DNA of 22,811 nucleotides, from positions 1 to 22,811 of the forward strand of contig CAYRYP010000015.1 of assembly GCA_964428485.1 (NCBI GenBank), written 5' to 3'. Shown one piece after another: positions 1 through 7,225 of this stretch (position 1 is its first letter; every line of letters begins with the position of its first letter). The stretch comes from CAZPAN01 sp964428485 (GTDB lineage: Bacteria > Actinomycetota > Coriobacteriia > Coriobacteriales > CADBOM01). Under the pieces are notes generated by a model. The model made no database searches, had not been told where the DNA came from, and saw only the letters and a list, made by a program, of their open reading frames with translations. The position numbers were made by a program, and so were the translations under genes.

Positions 1-503
1 TACTTGAGTTTTGGAGCAGCGTCATTCTGACTGGTAACCAAATTTTTTTATTGTCCAAACTCGAAAATCTTAGTTTTGGAGCAGCGTCATTCTGACTGGT
101 AACCAAATTCATATTCAACGGCACCAACGATAAGACCGGTTTTGGAGCAGCGTCATTCTGACTGGTAACCAAATTTGTACTCCGCCTCAGCCTTCGCGAG
201 TTCAGTTTTGGAGCAGCGTCATTCTGACTGGTAACCAAATTTGCTCGAAGGCTTTTGAAGCCACGAAGCGTTTTGGAGCAGCGTCATTCTGACTGGTAAC
301 CAAATCTCCGATAATTTCGGATAGCGTGAGAGAATGTTTTGGAGCAGCGTCATTCTGACTGGTAACCAAATGTTGAACTATCCAGCGCAATAAACCAGAC
401 CGTTTTGGAGCAGCGTCATTCTGACTGGTAACCAAACTTGATGTAGTCGTCGCCCACTAAAACGAAGGTTTTGGAGCAGCGTCATTCTGACTGGTAACCA
501 AAC
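1..503 (+). CRISPR. CRISPR array, right-hand end, 8 repeats, type II-like
   Basis: Eight 36-bp direct repeats lie at 8-43, 73-108, 139-174, 205-240, 270-305, 336-371, 402-437 and 468-503. They begin GTTTTGGAGCAGCG and end GGTAACCAAAT. The seven complete spacers are 29 or 30 bp and all different; bases 1-7 are the end of another spacer, so the array continues left of the window. The first six repeats are identical and the last two differ only in the final base (T to C). The 5' GTTTTGGAGC resembles the start of type II (Cas9) repeats, which places crRNA transcription left to right, the leader off the left edge and the trailer at 503. No cas gene or tracrRNA anti-repeat is visible here, so the type is an inference from repeat shape and length. 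Confidence 0.97.
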
Positions 504-545
504 CTTTTAAGTTAGGGGTTCAGAAAAGAGCATTGATAGCGCCCC

Positions 546-1769
546 TTACGAGATGAGCCTCTTGATGAGCGCGGCGATCCGGGGGTAGGACACCTTACGA
601 TCGAACTCTTCCTCGGCCACCTTCCGAGCTTTCTCGCCCATCTTTGCGCGTCTTTCGGGATCATCGTGCAGCGCTGCGATGGCGTCCGCCAGCGCATGTG
701 GGTTCTCCGCCTCCACGTTCACTCCGAATCCGTCGGAGTCTACCTTGTTGCGGAACTCCTTGCTGCTTCCGGTGTTGATCATCGGGCATCCGGCCGCCAG
801 GTAGTCCCCGATCTTGGTCACGATCGACTGCGGGGCCTTCTTGACCAGTGAGTTCACGGTCACATCCGACTTTGCGAGGTAGGCGGCCATCATCGGGTAG
901 TCCTGGTACCCCAGGAACTCCACGTTGCAGTCCATCCCTGCGGCCATCTCGCGAAGCCCCTGCAGGTCTGGCCCGTCTCCTAGCACCATCATCCGCACGT
1001 CGCGCATCCCGCGTCCGTACAGCTCAGCAGAGGCTCGCACCATGGTGTCGATGTCGTAGCTCGTGCCTATCGTGCCGGCATACGTCACCCAGAACTCACC
1101 CTCGGGCTTGCCGACCGCCTCGGCGTTTTCGCGTGCCCCCGCATCGAAAGCGGTAAGATCGTTGCCCACGTACACCGTTATGTGCTCTATGGCCTGGTTG
1201 CAGTCGGTGTAGGGTCTCGTTGCGTATTCGTCCGAGGTGCCCACCACCGCCGAGAGCCTGCGGTAGACCTCCCTCGCGTCGCGTTTAAGCCCATGAAACA
1301 GGATGCTGCTCACTATGGGGATGTCGAACACCATGCGCATGGCCTCTGGCCACAGGTCGTTCACGTCTGCCACGAATGGGATCGACCTCTCCTCGGCGAA
1401 CTTCGCTGCCGCCAGTGCCACATCATTCGGAGGGATCTCGCAGTAGACGAGGTCGAGAGGACCAGCCGCCTCCAGCACCGCCGGGAGGTTTTTGGCGGCA
1501 ACGGCGTGGCTGCGGATCCTCCTGGGGTCGAGGTTGCGCGAGTACCCTGGCTCGTCAACGAACGAGACGCCGAAGGGGTACGAATGGTATGCAGGGTCGT
1601 TCTTGTCGCGCTGGGCCTTGTACCAGTGCTGAAACGCCGAAGTCACCAGCTCGACCTCGAAGCCGGCTTCCACCAACGTCTCGCACACGGAGAGGAACCT
1701 GGTGTAGCCCTTCTCCTCGCGCCCGAGTTTCACACCCATCGTGACGACGGCCACTCTACCTGCTGACAT
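546..1769 (-). CDS. GT4-type glycosyltransferase
   Basis: This is a probable GT-B fold, family 4 glycosyltransferase of 407 residues, adding a sugar to a lipid-linked glycan at the cytoplasmic face of the membrane. The N-terminal half holds an acceptor-type domain with VADVNDLWPEA at about 134-144. The C-terminal half has the donor-binding features YAGTIGTSYDI (230-240), VLGDGPDL (262-269) and the helix KIGDYLAAGCPMINTG (319-334). I chose the ATG at 1769 because an AGAGG lies 9 nt upstream; a longer frame to 1814 has no ribosome site. The start overlaps the end of the phosphoglycosyl transferase gene by 14 bp, so the two are probably translationally coupled. It is the last gene of the operon, 42 bp from the CRISPR array. 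Donor and acceptor sugars cannot be read from sequence. Confidence 0.9.
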   Translation of the reverse strand: MSAGRVAVVTMGVKLGREEKGYTRFLSVCETLVEAGFEVELVTSAFQHWYKAQRDKNDPAYHSYPFGVSFVDEPGYSRNLDPRRIRSHAVAAKNLPAVLEAAGPLDLVYCEIPPNDVALAAAKFAEERSIPFVADVNDLWPEAMRMVFDIPIVSSILFHGLKRDAREVYRRLSAVVGTSDEYATRPYTDCNQAIEHITVYVGNDLTAFDAGARENAEAVGKPEGEFWVTYAGTIGTSYDIDTMVRASAELYGRGMRDVRMMVLGDGPDLQGLREMAAGMDCNVEFLGYQDYPMMAAYLAKSDVTVNSLVKKAPQSIVTKIGDYLAAGCPMINTGSSKEFRNKVDSDGFGVNVEAENPHALADAIAALHDDPERRAKMGEKARKVAEEEFDRKVSYPRIAALIKRLIS

Positions 1770-2433
1770 CCGCCCCATCCTCTTCGACCCGCTCCTCGTC
1801 GGTCCCGTCGCCATAAGACGACGACGCCTCGTCTAGCTCCTCGGCGGGTTCGTTGTATACGCCTCTCTGCGAGACGATGCTCGCGATGGTCTTGAAGAAG
1901 ATCCTAACATCGAGCGTGAAAGAAATCTCGTCGACGTATTTCACATCCAGGGCGAGCCTGGCCTTCCACGGGATGGAGTTACGCCCGTAGGCCTGGGCAT
2001 ACCCTGTAATCCCCGGTAACACCTCGAGCTTACGGCACTCGTCCCCCTCGTAGAGCTCGGTCTCCTCCAGCAGGTCGGGGCGCGGGCCTATCAGGCTCAT
2101 GTCACCCTTTAGCACGTTGAAGAACTGCGGCACCTCGTCGATGCTCGTGCGCCGCAAAAACGCACCGATCTTGGTCATCCGTGGGTCATCTGGAGCGTTA
2201 TAGGTGGAGCCGTCGGGCATCTTGAGATCTGGCGAGTTCACCTTCATCGAGCGGAACTTGTACATCTTGAACATCTTGTAACCCCGCCCCACGCGCGGCG
2301 CATTGTAGAACACCGGACCACCGTCCTCGTGCTTGATCGCTGGAGCCACGAACAGGCAGATCAGCAGCACAAATGGAAGTGCGATAAGCGATATGAGGAT
2401 GTCGAGGATGCGTTTGACGAATCTCTTGTACAC
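1756..2433 (-). CDS. Phosphoglycosyl transferase (PglC/WcaJ-type sugar transferase)
   Basis: This is a small monotopic phosphoglycosyl transferase of 225 residues. The family moves a sugar-1-phosphate from a UDP-sugar onto undecaprenyl phosphate, the first membrane step of glycan assembly. A re-entrant hydrophobic helix spans about 10-32. The catalytic Asp-Glu dyad is D99-E100 in RTSIDEVPQ, followed by NVLKGDMSLIGPRP (106-119) and LPGITGYAQ (139-147). It lacks the extra N-terminal membrane and Rossmann-like parts of full WcaJ, so it is PglC-sized. The start is GTG at 2433 with AGGA 7 nt upstream, only 4 bp or so after the aminotransferase stop. Residues 195-222 form an acidic tail (13 Asp/Glu) that is not part of the catalytic domain. 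With an aminotransferase alongside, a 4-amino or diacetamido sugar is a likely donor, which is an inference. Confidence 0.93.
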   Translation of the reverse strand: MYKRFVKRILDILISLIALPFVLLICLFVAPAIKHEDGGPVFYNAPRVGRGYKMFKMYKFRSMKVNSPDLKMPDGSTYNAPDDPRMTKIGAFLRRTSIDEVPQFFNVLKGDMSLIGPRPDLLEETELYEGDECRKLEVLPGITGYAQAYGRNSIPWKARLALDVKYVDEISFTLDVRIFFKTIASIVSQRGVYNEPAEELDEASSSYGDGTDEERVEEDGADVSR

Positions 2434-2437
2434 GTGT

Positions 2438-3646
2438 CTATCCTAGGCACTCTCTCCGTGCGTCCACGAACGCTCCGATAATGCGCTCGACGTCCTCATC
2501 GGTCAGAAGGGTGTAGAGCGGGAGCGTTATCTCGCCGTGGTAGAAGTCATACGCGCAGGGGTAGTCCATGATGGAAAAGCCCATCTTGCGATAGGCGGTC
2601 ATCATCGGTAGCGGCCTGTAGTGCACGTTGCACGCCACGCCGCGTTCGGCCATCGCCCCGATCACCGCGTCTCGCATCTTCTCGCTCGCATCGAGCATGC
2701 GCACTATCGCGAGGTGTCCGCTCGACGAGCCCTCGTCGGTGTAGTGCAGCACCACCTTCACGTCGTCGCTCTCAAGCTCTTTTCTGTAGGTCTCCAGGAT
2801 CTGCTTGCGCCGTGCCAGCATCGAGGGGTACCTCTGCAGCTGCGCGAGCCCGATGGACGCTTGGATGTCGGTCATGTTCCACTTGTATCCGATCTCGGAG
2901 ATGTCGTACTGCCACGACCCGAGCTGCGTTTTAGCCAACGCGCTCTTGTCCTGCCCGTGCAGTGACATGAGCTGCGCCCTGTCGTATAGCGCGTCGGAGT
3001 CAACACCCTCGATGGAGCGCCAGGTCAGCGCCCCACCCTCTGCGGTGGTGAGGTTCTTCACCGCATGGAACGAGAACGCTGTGAAGTCCGCGACCGATCC
3101 CGATGGCCTTCCGTGGTAGGTGGCTCCCAGCGAGTGGGCCCCGTCAGCGACGATTGCGACGCGTCCGATAGCCTCCTGGATCTCGTTGGCGGGCTTGAAT
3201 GTCGATGCGGCCGCCTCCACTGCGGAGAAGATCATGTCGTAGTCGCACATTATGCCGCCGATGTCCACCGGGATCACAGCCCGCGTGTGCTCGTTGATAG
3301 CAGCTTCGAGCTTCTCGTAGTTCATCTCGAGCGAGTCCTCGGCAAGATCTACCATCACTGGGGTCGCTCCGGTGTGGATTATGCAGCTGGCGGAGGAGGT
3401 GTAGGTGTAGGGGGTGGTGATGACCTCGTCACCGGGTCCTACACCTAAAAGTCTCAGCGCGCATTCGAGTGCGGCTGTCGCCGAGTTGAGACAGATCATC
3501 CTTTTCACGCCGCAGTACCTAGCGAGCTCGCTTTCGAAGCGGCGGGTCTTGGGGCCTGTGGCGATCCAGCCCGAGCGCAGCGCGTCGGCAACCTCCTCGA
3601 TCTCGGGCTCGGTGATGTCGGGCCTGAAGAAAGGAATTTGATCCAT
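2438..3646 (-). CDS. DegT/DnrJ/EryC1-type PLP sugar aminotransferase
   Basis: This 402-residue protein belongs to the DegT/DnrJ/EryC1/StrS family, which transfers an amino group from glutamate to a 4-keto or 3-keto nucleotide sugar using pyridoxal phosphate. The Schiff-base lysine is K197 in FSFHAVKNLTTAEGGA. D168 in VADGAHS would pair with the PLP ring nitrogen, and NSATAALE (54-61) is the N-terminal cofactor loop. The N-terminus PFFRPDITEPEI is typical of the family. The start has a strong GAGAGGAGG 9 nt upstream. It sits between the export permease and the phosphoglycosyl transferase. A PglE-like role acting on the 4-keto product of the dehydratase at 10531-12405 is plausible but inferred; the exact sugar is not determined. 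Confidence 0.94.
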   Translation of the reverse strand: MDQIPFFRPDITEPEIEEVADALRSGWIATGPKTRRFESELARYCGVKRMICLNSATAALECALRLLGVGPGDEVITTPYTYTSSASCIIHTGATPVMVDLAEDSLEMNYEKLEAAINEHTRAVIPVDIGGIMCDYDMIFSAVEAAASTFKPANEIQEAIGRVAIVADGAHSLGATYHGRPSGSVADFTAFSFHAVKNLTTAEGGALTWRSIEGVDSDALYDRAQLMSLHGQDKSALAKTQLGSWQYDISEIGYKWNMTDIQASIGLAQLQRYPSMLARRKQILETYRKELESDDVKVVLHYTDEGSSSGHLAIVRMLDASEKMRDAVIGAMAERGVACNVHYRPLPMMTAYRKMGFSIMDYPCAYDFYHGEITLPLYTLLTDEDVERIIGAFVDARRECLG

Positions 3647-3686
3647 CTGACGCTGCCTCCTCTCGGTGCGGAAAACGCCTCTGATT

Positions 3687-4460
3687 CTAGATATACAGTA
3701 TGAATTTCCTCTGGAGCTTCTTGAACACTAGGTACCCCACGGCGAACATAACCACGGCCATGATCACACAGGTGGCCAGCTCGTCCCATCCTGGGAATAC
3801 GCCGTACATGCCGACATTGCGCATCATCGTGACGTAGTGGTACATCGGGTTGAACCACATAATCGACATCATCCACTCGGGGAGGATGTCGACGGGGTAG
3901 AACAGGGGAGTCATGTAGGTCCAAAGCGTGACGAGCACGCCCCAGAGGTGGAGGAAGTCGTGGAAGAAGGTCGCTAACGCCGATAGTAACAGGCTTAACC
4001 CCAGCGAGAACAGCGCTACGAGTGCGACGACCACTGGGATCATTAGCAGCCACGGCGTGGGTTCTATCTGGAAGAAGATCATCACCAGGAAGATCGCGAT
4101 GAGCGAGAAGGCGTAGTTGACGATGGCGAACAGCACCTTCTCCACGGGGAACACGAACTTGTTGACCTTGATCTTCTTGATCAGCGGCGCCGAGTCAATG
4201 ATCGAGCGCATCGCCTCGCCAACCCCGTCGGTCATCATTGTGAAGAGCGTCTGGCCCAGGATGAAGTACACCGGGTAGTGCTCGATGGAGAAGCGGAACA
4301 GCTGCGAGAACACCGCCGAGAGCACGATCATCGTCAGCAGCGGGTTCAGAACGCTCCACAGCACACCTAGCACCGAGCGCCTGTACTTGAGCTTGAAGTC
4401 CTTTGAGACCAGGTTGAACAGCAGATACGCGCTGTCTCTCAGGCCCTTAATCAGTTCCAT
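3687..4460 (-). CDS. ABC-2 type polysaccharide export permease
   Basis: This is the membrane subunit (257 residues) of an ABC exporter of the Wzm/TagG/RfbA type, which moves a lipid-linked polysaccharide or O-chain across the cytoplasmic membrane. The N-terminal signature KYRRSVLGVLWSVLNP (25-40) leads into the first membrane segment. About six hydrophobic segments follow (roughly 33-55, 63-82, 108-130, 137-162, 172-190 and 228-247), with the family motif TPLFYPVDILP (184-194). I placed the start at the ATG at 4460, which has TGGGAG 9 nt upstream; a frame extending to 4529 lacks a ribosome site and an ABC-2 N-terminus. It is the first gene of the minus-strand operon. Unusually, the ATPase partner (Wzt/TagH) is not next to it and is absent from the window. 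Confidence 0.92.
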   Translation of the reverse strand: MELIKGLRDSAYLLFNLVSKDFKLKYRRSVLGVLWSVLNPLLTMIVLSAVFSQLFRFSIEHYPVYFILGQTLFTMMTDGVGEAMRSIIDSAPLIKKIKVNKFVFPVEKVLFAIVNYAFSLIAIFLVMIFFQIEPTPWLLMIPVVVALVALFSLGLSLLLSALATFFHDFLHLWGVLVTLWTYMTPLFYPVDILPEWMMSIMWFNPMYHYVTMMRNVGMYGVFPGWDELATCVIMAVVMFAVGYLVFKKLQRKFILYI

Positions 4461-4569
4461 CCGATGTATCTCCCACGGGACCCGGCCGCTCCAGGACCCG
4501 GATAGGCTTGCTTGCATGAGCGGGGGCAAACCAGTGTTCGCTCAAACCCGCTGTCACCCTAACCCAGCC

Positions 4570-4578
4570 ATTATGACA
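4570..4578 (-). promoter_or_regulatory. Candidate extended -10 for the glycan operon
   Basis: On the minus strand the bases read TGTCATAAT, a TGn extended -10 followed by five of six matches to TATAAT. No good -35 is seen 16-18 bp upstream, which extended -10 promoters tolerate. It would give a leader of about 100 nt before the permease start. The flanking CTGTCACC/GGTGACAG arms could be a regulator site, but this is speculative. Confidence 0.3.
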
Positions 4579-4682
4579 GATCGCAGATCGAGGCGCACCG
4601 GGCATGCGGTGACAGGGCGGGCTGTTCGAACCGGTGCTCCCACGTGCTCTGGCATACAGCTCATGGCCAGATCGCGACGAAC

Positions 4683-4712
4683 CTGAGACCGCTCGTTTAC
4701 AGGCGGTTTCAG
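4683..4712 (+). other. Stem-loop in front of the redox operon
   Basis: CTGAGACCGC (4683-4692) and GCGGTTTCAG (4703-4712) form a 10-bp inverted repeat with one wobble position and a 10-nt loop. It lies 12 bp before the TTGACA at 4725. There is no T-run, so it is not an obvious terminator; a protein operator or an RNA element are both possible. I cannot assign a regulator. Confidence 0.4.
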
Positions 4713-4974
4713 TACAAAACGATGTTGACACGCCGACTACGGTGTTTGTACGGAAAGCTCATGACGACACGGCCTCTTCTAATTAAGCTTTATTCCTAAG
4801 TGTTATTTTGCAGAAGCTGCTGCGGGCAGGCTCACTCAAAACATGTTCTTTGGCCTCGAGAGGGGCAAGTTTTTTCATTCGGGTCTGAATAGCGGTCCTT
4901 CCCGTGGCAACGCCATAGGTTGGGTGCGTCTATGGGGTGGCGCTTCCCAGGGAGTAGGAAGAGAGCGTGAGCGT

Positions 4975-7215
4975 ATGTCAGGACTTGTGAAAGAGGTGGA
5001 TCTATCCCTGATGGAGGAGACCCTCCGGGATCTGGGAGACGACCCCACCAACCTGATCCTCATCATGCAGACAGCCCAGGATATCTATGGCTATCTGCCG
5101 ATTGAGGTGATCGAGCTCATCTCTTCGCGCACGGGCGCCAGCGTCGCGAAGATTATGGGTATAGCCACCTTTTATAGTTTCTTCAAGCTGGACCCCTCCG
5201 GAAAGTACGAGATCATGCTGTGCCAGGGAACAGCATGTCACGTTAACGGTGCCGACAACATTCGCATGGCGATCTCGCAGGAGCTGGGCATCGAGGATGG
5301 GCAGACCACTCCGGACGGCGTGTTTACCCTCAACGAGGTCGCCTGCCTGGGCTGCTGCTCGATGGCCCCGGTCATGATGATCAACGGCGAGACCTACGGC
5401 CATCTCACCCCAGACGGTGCCATCCAGGTTATCCGTGAGCTCTACGCCGTCGAGCGCGGCCAGGGCTACCGCATCATGGTGGGCGAGGGCAGCTGCGGCG
5501 TTGCCGCCGGAGCCGGCCATGTCGAGGAGGTCATCAAGGGCTTCATGACCCCCACCGACAGCTTCACTATCTCCAAGACTGGTTGCATCGGCATGTGTTT
5601 CCTCGAGCCTATCGTCGACATCTACGACGGCGATACCCTGGTTCACAGGCTCGTCAACGTTCGCGACTCCGACGTGCTTCCCATTGTCGAGGCGGTGCGC
5701 AGCGGCAAGTTCAACAAAGTCGAGCATCTGTTCATCACCCCCGAGGACCAGAAGTTCCTCGACCAGCAGGAGCGCGTGGCGCTTCGTAACTGCGGCGTCA
5801 TCGATCCCACCAGCATCGGTGACTACATTCGCCATGACGGCTACAAGGCCCTCGACAAGGCCCTTCACATGACCCCGGAGAAGGTTATCGAGGAGGTCAA
5901 GATCTCCGGGCTGGGTGGACGTGGAGGTGCGGGTTTCCCCACCTGGTTTAAGTGGAACTCCGCGCGCGGCTCTGCCGGTGAGGAGAAGTACCTCATCTGC
6001 AACGCCGACGAGGGAGACCCTGGGGCGTTCATGGACCGCGCGGTCATCGAGGGTGACCCGCACACACTCATCGAAGGGATGCTGATCGGCGCTTACGCCA
6101 TTGGCGCCAAGCACATCATGGTCTACGTCAGGGCTGAGTACCCGCTGGCTGTCGACAGGCTAAAGATCGCCATCGACCAGGCCACCGACTCAGGCTTCCT
6201 CGGCGACAACATCCTCGGCACCGACTTCTCCTGCGACATCTCCATCAAGATGGGTGCGGGCGCGTTCGTTTGTGGTGAGGAGACGGCGCTCATCGCGTCG
6301 ATGGAAGGCCAGCGCGGAATGCCTAGGCTCAAGCCCCCGTTTCCCGCGCAGCGCGGCTATCTTGACAAGCCATCCAATATCAACAATGTCGAGACCTACG
6401 CCAACGTCGCGTGGATCATCCGCAATGGCGGTGCGGCGTTCGCGGCGATGGGAACCGAGAACTCCAAGGGAACCAAGGTCTTCGCTCTTACCGGCAAGGT
6501 CTTCCACGGCGGCCTGGTTGAGGTCCCGATGGGACGCACGCTCGATGATGTCATCTTCGGTATCGCCGGTGGGATCAAGGACGACCGTGAGTTCAAGGCC
6601 GTGCAGATGGGAGGTCCCTCCGGCGGCTGCATCCCTGCGTCGCTGAAGGACACAGTTATCGATTACAAGGCACTCGCCGCCACGGGCGCGATCATGGGTT
6701 CGGGCGGAATGGTCGTCATGGACGACTCCACTTGCATGGTCAACATGGCTCGCTTCTTCCTGAGCTTCACCGCGAACGAGTCGTGCGGAAAGTGCGTGCC
6801 CTGCCGAATCGGAACCACGCGCATGCTCGAGATTCTCGACAGGCTCTGCACCGGCAACGGCCGTCCCGGCGATATCGAGCTGCTCGAGGAGCTGGCTTAC
6901 GCGATCAAGGACGGCGCGATGTGCGGTCTCGGTCAGACGGCTCCCAACCCCGTACTTACGACGATCAGGTACTTCCGCGACGAGTACGAGGCTCATATCA
7001 ACGACAAGGTCTGTCCCGCGCTCGAGTGCCAGGACCTGCTCAACATCACCATCGATCCTGACAAGTGCACTGGGTGCACGCTATGCGCAACCAAGTGCCC
7101 GATTCAGTGCATCCATGGCGAACGCAGGCGTCCTCATGAGATCGACCAGTCCAAGTGCATCAAGTGCAAGCAGTGCGTCAAGCTCTGTCACTTTGACGCC
7201 ATCAAGGTGAGCTAG
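4975..7215 (+). CDS. NuoE-NuoF fusion, StnA-StnB-like flavin/Fe-S subunit
   Basis: This 746-residue protein joins parts that are normally two subunits. Residues about 1-160 are a NuoE/HydC-like thioredoxin-fold domain with [2Fe-2S] ligands C83, C88, C124 and C128. Residues about 165-245 are a second thioredoxin-like domain with C174, C204 and C208. A NuoF/HydB-like FMN and NADH domain follows, with GLGGRGGAGFPTW (313-325) and NADEGDPGAF (344-353), then the [4Fe-4S] ligands C604, C607, C610 and C650. The C-terminus has CPALEC (680-685) and two ferredoxin motifs (C698/701/704/708 and C728/731/734/738). In the Stn and HydABC families this module is the NAD(H) and bifurcating core. I chose the ATG at 4975 (GAGAG 9 nt upstream); the frame opens at 4843, but that stretch has no ribosome site and no family similarity. 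The next gene starts 10 bp after its stop. Confidence 0.9.
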   Translation: MSGLVKEVDLSLMEETLRDLGDDPTNLILIMQTAQDIYGYLPIEVIELISSRTGASVAKIMGIATFYSFFKLDPSGKYEIMLCQGTACHVNGADNIRMAISQELGIEDGQTTPDGVFTLNEVACLGCCSMAPVMMINGETYGHLTPDGAIQVIRELYAVERGQGYRIMVGEGSCGVAAGAGHVEEVIKGFMTPTDSFTISKTGCIGMCFLEPIVDIYDGDTLVHRLVNVRDSDVLPIVEAVRSGKFNKVEHLFITPEDQKFLDQQERVALRNCGVIDPTSIGDYIRHDGYKALDKALHMTPEKVIEEVKISGLGGRGGAGFPTWFKWNSARGSAGEEKYLICNADEGDPGAFMDRAVIEGDPHTLIEGMLIGAYAIGAKHIMVYVRAEYPLAVDRLKIAIDQATDSGFLGDNILGTDFSCDISIKMGAGAFVCGEETALIASMEGQRGMPRLKPPFPAQRGYLDKPSNINNVETYANVAWIIRNGGAAFAAMGTENSKGTKVFALTGKVFHGGLVEVPMGRTLDDVIFGIAGGIKDDREFKAVQMGGPSGGCIPASLKDTVIDYKALAATGAIMGSGGMVVMDDSTCMVNMARFFLSFTANESCGKCVPCRIGTTRMLEILDRLCTGNGRPGDIELLEELAYAIKDGAMCGLGQTAPNPVLTTIRYFRDEYEAHINDKVCPALECQDLLNITIDPDKCTGCTLCATKCPIQCIHGERRRPHEIDQSKCIKCKQCVKLCHFDAIKVS

Positions 7216-7225
7216 GAGGCCTGCA

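Larger units (their letters stand above)
4461..4974. other. Divergent gene-free control region
   Basis: These 514 bp separate the minus-strand glycan operon from the plus-strand redox operon and must hold both promoters. Visible items are an extended -10 for the minus strand (4570-4578), an 8-bp inverted pair CTGTCACC (4551-4558) and GGTGACAG (4608-4615) around it, a 10-bp stem-loop (4683-4712), an isolated TTGACA (4725-4730) without a matching -10, and an AT-rich patch at about 4776-4812. Short open frames here have no ribosome sites or recognisable domains. I recognise no known riboswitch. Confidence 0.7.

Noticed and set aside
202..435. Minus-strand open frame with a repeated VTSQNDAAPK peptide
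   Set aside because: The peptide repeat is simply the CRISPR repeat read in frame: one repeat-spacer unit of 66 bp is a multiple of three. No ribosome site or independent coding signal.
504..545. Intrinsic terminator between the glycan operon and the CRISPR array
   Set aside because: Only a 5-bp CTTTT/AAAAG pairing with a 15-nt loop is possible, too weak to call.
4725..4754. TTGACA as the -35 of the redox operon promoter
   Set aside because: The hexamer is perfect, but nothing like TATAAT lies 16-19 bp downstream, so I mention it only as an isolated element.
4843..4974. 44-residue N-terminal extension of the NuoE-NuoF fusion
   Set aside because: The frame is open from an ATG at 4843, but there is no ribosome site there and the peptide does not look like a NuoE N-terminus; the ATG at 4975 is better placed.
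4461..4974. Riboswitch or Rex operator in front of the redox operon
   Set aside because: I looked for a TTGTGAAnnnnTTCACAA-type site and for known riboswitch cores and saw none.
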